Origin: RGDT01 sp964630925
GTDB lineage: Bacteria; Planctomycetota; Planctomycetia; Gemmatales; Gemmataceae
Assembly (NCBI GenBank): GCA_964630925.1
Contig: CAZVZK010000032.1
Location: 12,966-76,965, forward strand
Direction: 5' to 3'
DNA length: 64,000 nucleotides
Every line of letters begins with the position of its first letter. Position 1 is the first letter of the stretch. The notes under the pieces are model-generated. The model was not told where the DNA came from. It made no database searches and saw only the letters and a list, made by a program, of their open reading frames with translations. Positions 50,301 through 57,902 of this stretch are shown here, piece after piece. The position numbers were made by a program, and so were the translations under genes.

Positions 50301-50460
50301 CCCCGCGCGCCGCGTCGCCCTTCTCGCGCGCGGCCTTGGCCAGCGCCGCCGGCGGCTCCTTGAGGAGCGCCTGGTGCAGCCCGGCGGGCGGGTCGGCCGC
50401 GAGCGCCGTGGGGGGGATGGCGGGGGGCAACAGAGCCAGGAAGAGCATGGCAGGCCGCAT
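47311..50460 (-). CDS. Diheme c-type cytochrome with beta-propeller region (planctomycete type)
   Basis: A 1,049-residue exported protein. The ATG at 50460 is chosen over the ATG at 50619 because it starts a signal peptide (MRPAMLFLALLPPAIPPTALA) and follows GAGGA. The first heme site, CARCH (64-68), lies in a domain like the Pirellula/Verrucomicrobium heme-binding family (GYETVVIQTASGKTLSGLL). The second, CANCH (238-242), is in a cytochrome c domain. The middle (about 300-560) resembles DUF6797-like planctomycete proteins. Residues about 600-940 resemble a sorbosone-dehydrogenase/PQQ-type propeller (GLQTDDEGNFYYAKSG, NGVCLNPDGTFFVTDQEG). It is probably a periplasmic oxidoreductase passing electrons from an unknown, perhaps sugar-like, substrate. 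It has no obvious operon partner. Confidence 0.85.
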   Translation of the reverse strand: MRPAMLFLALLPPAIPPTALAADPPAGLHQALLKEPPAALAKAAREKGDAARGAVLFFQPFLACARCHDGDAGALFGPDIAKAGKEAGAEYLIESVLLPSKSVKKGYETVVIQTASGKTLSGLLAAEDKDSVTIIDPSANGRRLTVAKADIEKRSLSRQSLMPDGLANLLSDRQQFLDLARYLIEIAERGPARAKELRPTQAPAVVAEYEKDLDHAGLIKALDDKAFRRGEAIYTRVCANCHGTKDAPGSMPTSPRFASATFKNGHDIHALYQTVTRGYGMMAPQTWMVPRQKYDVIHYIREAFLRPHNPTRYAKADAAYLAGLPRGTTFGPTASNVEPWVTMDYGPSLMNTYEVGGPGPNFAYKGIASRLDPGAGGVSRGRHWALFDHDTMRLAAAWSGDGFIDWNGIHFNGRHGVHPKLAGEVQVANPVGPGWADPETGTFSDPRPRGRDKRPYGPLPRTWARYLGAYHFGDVTILSYTVGGTRILEAAGAEADPKRKGVVFTRTLEVGASKKALLARIAPESASVAAVGDGRVSLAKKDGYWALSIPAKETPTRVKVLMARGEPEALTAFARSSPAPRALKPLTEGGPKRWPEILKTPVTAGKDDGPFAVDTLALPEKNPWNAQLRLTGFDFYPDGKRAAVCSWDGDVWMVSGLDRPEAGLSWQRIASGLFQPLGLKLRDGNIHVSCRDQIVRLHDLNGDGETDFYECFNNDHQVTEHFHEFAMGLQTDDEGNFYYAKSGRHALPALVPHHGTLLKVSKDGARTEILATGFRAANGVCLNPDGTFFVTDQEGFWTPKNRINRVTKGGFYGNMWGHTDITDTSDSAMKQPLCWITNAFDRSPAELLWVTSAKWGPLKGSLLNLSYGHGKIYVVPHEDVAGEAQGGMCALPLPPSPTGIMRGRFHPTDGQLYACGMFAWAGNQTRPGGFYRVRHTGKPADLPVGLKARKKTLEITFTDTLDPADVASAKNYEVRVWGLVRSKQYGSKHIGEKPLAVKGASLGRDGRTVSLEIPDLGPTWGMEVRYRIKGADGRLVTGVIHNTIHALGK

Positions 50461-50888
50461 GTGTTCCTCAATCCACGGGGCGACAGGCGTTCGAAAACGG
50501 CGGCCTCGGCAGGTCGCGATGCGGAGGGCGGATTCCCCGGCACCGGCGACACCGAATGGCTCGCCTGTCATTCCGCCGGTACGGCGGGCCCGTCCGGGTA
50601 TTGTCGTCAGCCGGGGCATTCTTGACCACCTCGCCTGCCCTGGGGCGCCGATCCTCCTGTGTGCCCACGCTTGCCGGCTGTTGTTGTTCGGGAAGGTCGT
50701 CGTCGGGGTGCGGCTCCCCCTCCTTGATGGGCTTGTAGGGGCCGCCTGGGGATGCGCCGCCGTGCGGGGGCCTCACCCGCCACGACAAGCCCAGGCACGC
50801 GTGGGACGCAGGGGGCGGCGGCGAGAACACGAGGAGGGCCGGGCTGCCCAGGCGGCCGGTGTGCATCGCGGTCCCGGCCCTCACGCCG
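50461..50888. other. Intergenic region, 428 bp
   Basis: It lies between the cytochrome start (50460) and the kinase stop (50889), both on the minus strand. It holds a 10-bp hairpin directly after the kinase gene (50834-50882) and presumably the cytochrome promoter. No gene was recognised. Confidence 0.5.
50834..50882 (-). terminator. Hairpin after the GAF/PAS kinase gene
   Basis: CCCGGCCCTC (50873-50882) and GAGGGCCGGG (50834-50843) are perfect reverse complements, a 10-bp stem with a 29-nt GC-rich loop. On the minus strand it starts 7 nt after the kinase stop codon and is followed by CTCGTGTTC, which has few T bases. It is a likely 3' end of the MEDS-kinase transcript. Confidence 0.45.
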
Positions 50889-53800
50889 CTACCCGCGTTT
50901 GAGCCCCGCCAGGACGCCCTCCAGGGCCTGGGGCTCCGGCGGCTTGACGAGGTGGTGGTCGAAGCCCGCCTCCGCTGAGCGGCGGCGGTCCTCCTGCTGC
51001 CCCCAGCCGGTCAGCGCCGCGAGCACCACGTTCTGGAGGCCGGGCTGCTGCCGCAGCCGACGGGCGGCCTCGTAGCCGTCCATCCCCGGCATGCCGATGT
51101 CAAGGAGCACCAAGCCCGGGCTGTAGTCCTTCGTCAACTCCAGCGCCGCCATGCCGCTGTACGCCACCCGGACCTCGTGGCCCTGCAGCCGGAGGAGCAT
51201 GGCGAGGCTGTCGGCGGCGTCCTGGTTGTCGTCCACGACCAGGAGGCGGTGTCCCGAGGGCGAAGGGGCCTGGGCGTGGGGGGAGGGGTCACCGTCATGA
51301 GCCCTGGCGAGCGCCTCCTCCGAGAGTGGCAGCCGCACGATGAGCTCGCAGCCCCTGCCGAGCCCGTCGCTGCGGGCCTCGACGGCCCCGTTGTGCATCT
51401 CCACGAGGTTCTTCACGAGCGTCAGGCCGATGCCCAGCCCCCCCTGCGAGCGGGCGGCGGCCTGGTCGACCTGCACGAACAGGTCGAAGACGCGGGGCAG
51501 CATGTCCGGGGCGATGCCGATGCCGTTGTCCCGGACCCGGAGCACGGCCAGGCCCCCGTCGCGCTCGCCGGTGAGCCAGATGCGGCCGCCGGGCTCGGTG
51601 TACTTCGCGGCGTTCGTGAGGAGGTTGCCGACGACCTGGGCCAGGCGCACGGGGTCGGCGTGCAGCGGCAGGGGCTCGTCGGGCAGGGAGATGTCAAGCC
51701 GGTGGGCGCGGGCCTCGATGAGCGGCTGGGCGGTCTCGGCCGCGCGGGCGACGACCGTGGCGAGCTCGACGCGTTCGCGGCGGAGCTCGATCTTGCCGCG
51801 CATCACGCGTGACACGTCCAGCAGGTCGTCGACGAGCCGGACCAGGTGGTGCACCTGCCGCTCCATCATCTCGGCGGTCTGCCGTGCGGTGGCCGCGTCG
51901 ACCCGGGACAACTTCAGGATCTGGAGGGAGTTGCTGATCGGCGCCAGCGGGTTGCGCAGCTCGTGGGCCAGGGTCGCCAGGAACTCGTCCTTGCGCCGGC
52001 CGGCCTCCCGCAGCGCCTGGTAGAGCTGCGTGTTCTCGACGGCGGCCGCGGCCCGGTTCGCGAGGTCCGTCGCCAGGGCGAGGTCGGCCTCGGTATACAG
52101 GCGGCCCGACTCGGCGGTGGCGAAGGTGAGGACGCCCAGCGTGTTGCCGGAGACGGCGAGCGGGACGCAGAGGTAGGACTTCAGGCCGAGCGAGCGGACC
52201 AGGCTCAGGTGGCGCTCGTCTCTCGCCCCCCGTACGAGCATTTCGTCGGTGATCTCGCCGACGAACTCGGGGGTGCCGGAGCGGAGGACCGCGTAGGCCC
52301 CGGCCGGGGACCGGGGGTCGGGCGGGTAATCCCGCATCAGGTCCCGGACGAGGGCGACCTTGTCGCGGTCCTGGTGGGCGACGGCCAGGCGTCTGAGGGT
52401 GCCGTCCTCGTCCGCGAGGTCGACGGCGGCCCAGTCTGAGAAGTACGGGACGGCCAGGCTCGCCACCTTCTGTAGCGTGCTTTCGTAATCGACAACGGCG
52501 GCCAGCTCGGCGCTGGCCTGGGCCAGGAAGCGGGAGGCCTCCTCGGCCCGCTTCTGCTCGTGGATGTCGGTGCTGGTCCCGAACCAGCGTGCGACCTTGC
52601 CGTCGCCGTCGAGGACGGCGACGGTGCGGATCAGGTGCCAGCGGTAGCCGTGCCGGCGGTCAAGGAGGCGGAGCTCCATCTCGAAGGGTGCCCCGGTTCG
52701 GACCGAGGCGGCCCAGCGTTGATGGGCGGGCGTAGCGTCGTCGGGGTGGAGGAGCTGTCCCCAGGCGTCGTTGCCGGCGGTCTGGGGCAGCCCGCTGAGC
52801 TCCGTCCAGCGGCCGTTGAGGTATTCGATGTCGCCGTCGGGCCGGGCCGTCCAGACGATCTGCGGCATGGCGTCGGCGAGCTGGCGGAATCGCTGCTCGC
52901 TCTCCTGCAAGGTGATCTCGGCCCGCTTGCGCTCGCTCACGTCCCGGAAGTAGACGGACAGGCCCTCCGCCGAGGGGTAGGCGTGGACCTCGTACCAGCG
53001 GCCGTGGGGCGGGTAGAAATACTCAAGCCGGGCGGTTTCATTCTGGGAGACGGCACGCCGGTAGTGGCGGTCCAGGTCGGTGCCGATGGTCTCGGGGTAG
53101 ACCTCCCAATGGTTCCTGCCGATCAGCTCATCCCGGGTGCGTCCCAGCAGCACCTCCGCCTGCCGGTTGGCGTAGGTGAACCGCCAGTCCAGGTCCAGCG
53201 CGCAGAAGGCGTCGGAGATGCTCTCCAGGATGGTGCGGGTGCGCTGCTCCTGATCGCGTGCCTTGGCCTCGGCGCGTTTCCGCTCGGTGACGTCGCGTGT
53301 GAAGCAGCGGGTGTGGACGAAGCTGCCGTCCCGCCACATCACGCTGGAGTCGATGAGCACGTCCTTGATCGACCCGTCCTTGCCCCTGAGGCGGGCCGGG
53401 TAGTCGGTGAGCTTTTCGCCGGCCTTCAGCCGGCGGAGGATGTCGCAGATCACCTCCTCCTCGGCGTGGAAGGCGGAGATGGGTCGGCCGATGTACTCCT
53501 CGCGCGAGTAGCCCAGCAGGTCCAGCTCGGCCCGGTTGGCGCGGAGGATGGTGCCGTCGGGGCCGACCCAGTGGAGCCCGACGGTGGCGTTCTCGAAGAA
53601 GTCGGCCAGCTCCTGCTCGCTGCGGCGGACCTCGTCCTCGGCGGCCTTGCGTTCGATGAGCTGGCCGAAGCTGCCGGCCACGGTCACCATCATCTCCAGC
53701 AGGTCCGCATCCGGCTGGTGGAAGCGCCCGGTGAAGAACTCGATCACGCCGAGCACCTGCTCGCCGCCGACGACGGGGCAGCCGAAGGCGCTGTGCAGGC

Positions 53801-55028
53801 CGGAGTGGGCGGCGGGGGCGAGCCGGGGGAAGTTGTCGGCGTTGGCGACGTCGAGTATCCAGGCCGGCTTCCCGCTCGCCCACACCCTGCCCGGCAGCCC
53901 TTCCCCCTTGACGAAGGTGCGGCCGTGGCTGGCCGCCACGAATTCGTCCACGGGCGCGCCCGGCCTGCGCCAGCTGTTGGCGCAGGCGAGTGCCGTGCCG
54001 GCCTCGTTGACGGTCCAGAAGAAGCCGACCTCCCAGCCGAGGTTCTCGCACACCGCCCGCAGGACGCCGGCGGCCCCGTCGCGCACGGAGCGTGATTCGC
54101 TCAGGGCGTGGGTGACGGCGAGGCGGGCGCTGCGGTGCTGCTCGGCGCGTTTCCGCTCGGTGACATCCCGGAAGACCAGCACAACGCCCACGACGGCGCC
54201 CCGGCCGTCCTTGATCGGGGCGGCGCTGTCGTCGATGGGCCGCTCCGAGCCGTCCCTGGCGAGGAGGACGGTTTGGTTGGCCAGCCCGACGATCCCTCCC
54301 TCGCGCAGGGCCTTCGCGGCCGGGCACTCGGCAGGCTCACGGGTCAGCTCGTTGATGATGTGGAACACCCGGCCGAGGGGAAGGCCCTCGGCCTCCTCGC
54401 GGGCCCACCCCGTCAAGGACTCGGCGGCCGAGTTGAGCGAGGTCACACGGCCTTCGGTGTCCGTCGTGATGACGGCATCGCCGATGCTGGCCAGCGTGAC
54501 CCGTAGCCTCTCGGACTGCCTGCGCAGCTCCTCCTCGGCCTGCTTGCGCTGGAGCAGCCCCGCGGCCTGGTTGACGGCGACGCCGAGGAGGAGGCGTTCG
54601 GCGTCGGACGGGAAGTCGGGGCGGCCGCAACCCGCCGCCAGGAGGCCGTTGTCCTGCCCGTGCCCGATGGGCAGGACGGCCAACCGCACAACCCCCTCCC
54701 CCACGGGGCTGGGGATCGTGGGGGGGGCGTCGGCGTCGAGCCGCAGCCATGGTTCGATCGCCCGCCCGACCTCACGGGCGCGGCCTTCCGATTCCGCCCG
54801 CTGCCGTGTCCGGACCGCTTCCAGAGGTGGCCCGCTGCCCCACCCGCGCAGGCGGACGTAGACGAAGTCAGCCGACAGGATGCGCAGCAAGACCTCGGCC
54901 AGGCTCCGGCCGATGCTGGACGGGTCGGCATTCTCCCACACCGCGGGGAGGGTGGAGACGGCGACCAGGTCCCGCAAACAGCGGCGCAGCTCCTGGGGGT
55001 CATCGGAGGTCGGCGGCATGGACGGCAT
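50889..55028 (-). CDS. Soluble hybrid histidine kinase (GAF-PAS-GAF-PAS-PAS-PAS-GAF-HisKA-HATPase-REC)
   Basis: A 1,379-residue kinase without membrane helices. It has GAF-like (about 15-160), PAS (about 180-290, SIGDAVITTDTEG), GAF (about 300-450, GEGLPGRVWASG), three PAS domains (about 465-590, 595-710 and 720-850) and a GAF (about 860-1000). HisKA follows with H1022 (LAHELRNPL), then HATPase_c (DNGIGIA, GGLGIGLTL) and a C-terminal receiver with D1310 (LLDIGMPGMDG). The many sensory domains point to cytoplasmic redox, light or ligand input. The ATG at 55028 has no clear Shine-Dalgarno sequence and lies 8 nt after the TAA of the read-through MEDS frame (55037), suggesting translational coupling with that sensor. 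The PAS and GAF modules resemble those of the kinase at 38323. Confidence 0.92.
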   Translation of the reverse strand: MPSMPPTSDDPQELRRCLRDLVAVSTLPAVWENADPSSIGRSLAEVLLRILSADFVYVRLRGWGSGPPLEAVRTRQRAESEGRAREVGRAIEPWLRLDADAPPTIPSPVGEGVVRLAVLPIGHGQDNGLLAAGCGRPDFPSDAERLLLGVAVNQAAGLLQRKQAEEELRRQSERLRVTLASIGDAVITTDTEGRVTSLNSAAESLTGWAREEAEGLPLGRVFHIINELTREPAECPAAKALREGGIVGLANQTVLLARDGSERPIDDSAAPIKDGRGAVVGVVLVFRDVTERKRAEQHRSARLAVTHALSESRSVRDGAAGVLRAVCENLGWEVGFFWTVNEAGTALACANSWRRPGAPVDEFVAASHGRTFVKGEGLPGRVWASGKPAWILDVANADNFPRLAPAAHSGLHSAFGCPVVGGEQVLGVIEFFTGRFHQPDADLLEMMVTVAGSFGQLIERKAAEDEVRRSEQELADFFENATVGLHWVGPDGTILRANRAELDLLGYSREEYIGRPISAFHAEEEVICDILRRLKAGEKLTDYPARLRGKDGSIKDVLIDSSVMWRDGSFVHTRCFTRDVTERKRAEAKARDQEQRTRTILESISDAFCALDLDWRFTYANRQAEVLLGRTRDELIGRNHWEVYPETIGTDLDRHYRRAVSQNETARLEYFYPPHGRWYEVHAYPSAEGLSVYFRDVSERKRAEITLQESEQRFRQLADAMPQIVWTARPDGDIEYLNGRWTELSGLPQTAGNDAWGQLLHPDDATPAHQRWAASVRTGAPFEMELRLLDRRHGYRWHLIRTVAVLDGDGKVARWFGTSTDIHEQKRAEEASRFLAQASAELAAVVDYESTLQKVASLAVPYFSDWAAVDLADEDGTLRRLAVAHQDRDKVALVRDLMRDYPPDPRSPAGAYAVLRSGTPEFVGEITDEMLVRGARDERHLSLVRSLGLKSYLCVPLAVSGNTLGVLTFATAESGRLYTEADLALATDLANRAAAAVENTQLYQALREAGRRKDEFLATLAHELRNPLAPISNSLQILKLSRVDAATARQTAEMMERQVHHLVRLVDDLLDVSRVMRGKIELRRERVELATVVARAAETAQPLIEARAHRLDISLPDEPLPLHADPVRLAQVVGNLLTNAAKYTEPGGRIWLTGERDGGLAVLRVRDNGIGIAPDMLPRVFDLFVQVDQAAARSQGGLGIGLTLVKNLVEMHNGAVEARSDGLGRGCELIVRLPLSEEALARAHDGDPSPHAQAPSPSGHRLLVVDDNQDAADSLAMLLRLQGHEVRVAYSGMAALELTKDYSPGLVLLDIGMPGMDGYEAARRLRQQPGLQNVVLAALTGWGQQEDRRRSAEAGFDHHLVKPPEPQALEGVLAGLKRG

Positions 55029-55036
55029 GGCTGGCG

Positions 55037-55702
55037 TTACCCATCACCGCGGCTGTTACGCCCCTGCAGCTCACGGAGCATCTCGTCCGGAGGGACGAAG
55101 AACGGGTTCACCTGGAGGAGGCCGCCGATGATGACCATCGGGTGAGTCCGCATGATGTCCATGACCACTTCGGCACCGAACCGGGCCAGGTCATACGTTC
55201 AGCACACGGCGTCGTCGTACCTGGGGAGGACGTAGTTGAGCCGGGTCTCGTACTCCAGGAGGTCCTCGACGCCGGGCCGGTCCTCGAGCGCCCACTCCAT
55301 GTTGGCCACCAGGCGGGTCAGCGGGAAGCCCTGGGCCTTACCGGCTTGCAGGACATCTTCGATGAGGGCGAGCATCCGGTTCTGGTCGAAGTGGCCGTCC
55401 CGGAGGTAGGCGTCCTCCCAGCGACGGACCTCGAGCTGCCCCTTTTTCTCCGCCCCCGTAACGTCGATGCCGGCCTCCTCCAGCCGCCGCCGGTGTTCGG
55501 GGCGGTGGCCATCCTGGACGATGTGGAACGCCTTGTCGCCCTGCTCGAATCCCTCCTTGACGAAGGGCAGCAGCACGCGGTACTCCTCCTTCTTGCTGTG
55601 GAAGAAGGCGCAGACGTGTCGGGAACGGTCGAGGGCCGTCCCGGCCAGCCTCACTCGCTTGTCCTGGCCCACGAGCCATCTCCTAACTGACGGGGGCGCC
55701 AT
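55037..55702 (-). CDS. MEDS-domain sensor protein with in-frame TGA at the conserved Cys; candidate selenoprotein
   Basis: The frame from 55702 stops at TGA 55199-55201 after 167 codons, yet the same frame continues for 53 codons to TAA at 55037-55039. The whole product (221 residues with the TGA codon) matches the MEDS/DcmR sensory domain: HVCAFFHSKKEEYRVL near the start, MEWALED, then DDAVC-(TGA)-TYDLARF, and the conserved end HPMVIIGGLLQVNPFFVPP. In this family the residue before x-Y-D is normally cysteine, so TGA replaces that Cys; the residue before it is itself Cys (TGC). A GTG at 55672 with AGGAG 7 nt upstream may be the real start; the ATG at 55702 has no good ribosome site. The product would be a small cytoplasmic sensor working with the adjacent kinase. 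Alternatives are a recent nonsense mutation or a base error. Confidence 0.7.
55160..55195 (-). promoter_or_regulatory. SECIS-like hairpin after the in-frame TGA
   Basis: Counting from the base after TGA, nt 4-10 (TATGACC) pair with nt 33-39 (GGTCATG), seven pairs including one G-U. Above an internal loop, TTCG (19-22) pairs with CGAA (27-30) around a GTGC loop. The loop starts at nt 23 with G-U, within the 16-37 nt range and loop-G rule known for bacterial SECIS elements. It lies within coding sequence, as bacterial SECIS elements do. GC-rich DNA forms hairpins easily, so this is supportive only. Confidence 0.4.
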
Positions 55703-55934
55703 TCGACTCGACTCGGCAACCAGCTCATTCTAGTGACCGGACGGGGTGCCGCGAGCCCTGGATGTCACATCGCTGACTGCAATGCCTCCTGGATGCGGCA
55801 CAAGTCGTTGGAGACGTCCGCTCCGGTGGCCCGAGTCGAGAAGGGCCAGGGGCGGGGCTCGCCGGGGGTGGAGGCTGCGGCGGGTGTTCATCCCGTGCGG
55901 GCTGGTCCGGGAGGTGTCGGTGCGGATCCGTGGG

Positions 55935-57641
55935 TTAGCGCACGATCCGGCAGCCGGGCAACGCCTTCTGCAGCGCCTCGATCCCGGCGTCCGTCACCTT
56001 CGTGCCTCCGGCCGTGAGGGACGTGAGACGCTTGAGGGCGGCCAGCTCTTTCAGCCCCTCGTTGGTCAGCTCGGTGCCGAACAGGGCGAGGGTGTCGAGG
56101 TGCTCGAGGGGCGCGAGGTGCTTGAGGCCGGCCCCGGTCACCTTGAGGAAGGTCAGGTCGAGCGAGGTGAGCTGTGCGAGGGTGGCCAGGTGCTTGAGGC
56201 CGGCGTCGGTCACCAGGGTGCCCTTGAGGTTGAGGGTGCGGAGCTGCTTGAGGCGTGCCAACGCCTTCATGCCGTCGTCCGACACCCGCGTGTCGCGTAG
56301 GTCGAGGTGGGTGAGGTGCTTGAGGGCCGCCAGTCCGTCGAGGCCGTCGTCGTTCAACTGCCCGTCGCGCAGGTCGAGGGAGGCGAGGCGTGTGAAGGGG
56401 GCCAGCTCCTTCAGGCCCCGGCCGGTGACCTTCGTGCCGGACAGGTCGAGCAGCTCCACGTCCTCCGGGCCGGCGGGCCGGCCGCCGCCGGCGGCCCTGG
56501 CCTCGGCCAGAGTGTGCAGCAGCCCCGCCCTTCGCAGCGACCGCAGCCCCACGTCCGTGATCTCCGGCAGGCGGAGCGAGGTCAGCTTCTTCAGGGGGGC
56601 GAGGGCCTCCAGCCCCTCGTCGGCCGCCTTCGTGCCGCGCAGATCGAGCTGGATGAGCCCCGTGAGGGGTGCCAGCTCCTTGAGGGCGGCGTCCGGTAGG
56701 CCGGTGTCGCGGAGGCTGAGGGCGGCGAGGTGCTTGAAGCGGGCCAACCCCTTGAGGCCGGCCTCCGTGGCGGGGCCTGTCAGCTCCAGGCCGAACGCCT
56801 TCTCCGGTGCCGGCAGCTTGGACAGGTCCGCCGAGAACTCGGCCCGGATCGCCGGGACGGCGGGGAAAAACTCGAGTGGGCGGGGGGAGGGGATGACCAC
56901 GGCCGGACGTGGCTTGAGCTTCTCCGCGTTCTCCGGGGTGGTGATGTAAACCGCGTTCGCCTTCCGGGCGGCCGCCAGCCCGGCCATGTCCGCCAGGAGG
57001 TCGATCGCCACGTCCAGCGGGATGTTGACGAGCCTGGCCTTGATGGCGGCGTTGGCCTTCTCCTTGACGCGCGGGTCGATGAGTATCGTGATGCCGGCCC
57101 GCTCGCCGATCTTCTCGCACGCCGCCTCCAGCGTGTCGCCGTCGAACTTCATGTAGGGGATCATGACCGGCAGCGGCGGCTCGGGCGGATGGTCCTTCAG
57201 GGGGGTCGGGAGTTTCAGCTCACGGCGGATGGCGTCCTCGGTCGTGATCTCTATGACCCCGTCCCGCAGCATGAAGCTCGCGCCGCCGCCCCCGATGGGG
57301 ATCTTGCCGAGGACGCGCCTGAGCAGGCCCTCCAGGGTGAGGTTGTTTGCTTCCAGTTTGCCGATGATCTCGTCGCGGATGTCCTTGGTCGTGGCGCCGT
57401 AGGCCTCCTTGAACGCCTTGTCGTTGTAGTCGAACCCGACCTTGGCCTTGTACTTGGTGCGGAGCTGGTTCAGCACGTCACGGAGCGTGGCCTTGGGGTC
57501 GTCCAGCTCCTCGAATTCGATCAGGGTATGCAGCTCGGCCCCGATCTGGTCGATGGGCCGGTCCGGCGGCTTCTTGGGCTCGGCGCGGCCCGGCCCCATC
57601 GTGGCGAACAGCAACAGCAGCACGGCGATTCGGGTCGGCAT
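55935..57641 (-). CDS. Exported STN-like and leucine-rich-repeat protein
   Basis: A 568-residue protein. Residues 1-20 (MPTRIAVLLLLFATMGPGRA) form a signal peptide. Two regions (about 45-150 and 165-245) look like secretin/TonB short N-terminal (STN) modules, with L-x-x-x-L-x-x-L...G and a closing VIEITTED or NAVYITTPE strand. From about 300 to the end there are roughly ten leucine-rich repeats of 23-25 residues with L-x-x-L-x-L-x-x-T-x-[VI]-x-D-x-G-L-[KE], a bacterial LRR type common in planctomycetes. GAGGAG lies 9 nt before the ATG. It probably acts in the periplasm in protein binding; no enzyme domain is present. No operon partner is evident, since the divergent hydrolase gene begins 261 bp away. 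Confidence 0.85.
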   Translation of the reverse strand: MPTRIAVLLLLFATMGPGRAEPKKPPDRPIDQIGAELHTLIEFEELDDPKATLRDVLNQLRTKYKAKVGFDYNDKAFKEAYGATTKDIRDEIIGKLEANNLTLEGLLRRVLGKIPIGGGGASFMLRDGVIEITTEDAIRRELKLPTPLKDHPPEPPLPVMIPYMKFDGDTLEAACEKIGERAGITILIDPRVKEKANAAIKARLVNIPLDVAIDLLADMAGLAAARKANAVYITTPENAEKLKPRPAVVIPSPRPLEFFPAVPAIRAEFSADLSKLPAPEKAFGLELTGPATEAGLKGLARFKHLAALSLRDTGLPDAALKELAPLTGLIQLDLRGTKAADEGLEALAPLKKLTSLRLPEITDVGLRSLRRAGLLHTLAEARAAGGGRPAGPEDVELLDLSGTKVTGRGLKELAPFTRLASLDLRDGQLNDDGLDGLAALKHLTHLDLRDTRVSDDGMKALARLKQLRTLNLKGTLVTDAGLKHLATLAQLTSLDLTFLKVTGAGLKHLAPLEHLDTLALFGTELTNEGLKELAALKRLTSLTAGGTKVTDAGIEALQKALPGCRIVR

Positions 57642-57756
57642 GGCGTCTCACTCCTCGCGGGCGGGCCACGGCCCCGCCTCCCCCACGCCATCATAGCCGA
57701 CCCATCCCAGGGAAGACAGGGAACGCTCTGGCCGTTATTGGGTATGGGTGCGCCGT

Positions 57757-57873
57757 CGTAGAGCACGCATCCTGCGTGATCGGTGGGCACCTCCATCGTC
57801 GTGCTCGCGGGCCAGGGGACGTGCGTGACGGCTGCCGAGGGATGACGGGAGCACGCAGGATGCGTGCTCTACG
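57757..57873. repeat. REP-like inverted pair (22-bp arms)
   Basis: The arms 57757-57778 and 57852-57873 are perfect 22-bp reverse complements, 73 bp apart. Each arm is itself a small palindrome: right arm GAGCACGCA-GGA-TGCGTGCTC is perfect with a 3-nt loop; the left arm has one mismatch. This organisation (two inverted palindromes with a spacer) resembles REP/BIME elements or a short MITE. It lies in the 261-bp gap between the LRR gene and the hydrolase gene. Confidence 0.7.
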
Positions 57874-57902
57874 CCAAGCCCAGGGAAAACTATCATCACC
57901 TC

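Noticed and set aside
50461..50619. Longer N-terminus of the cytochrome from 50619
   Set aside because: It would bury the clear signal peptide that begins at 50460.
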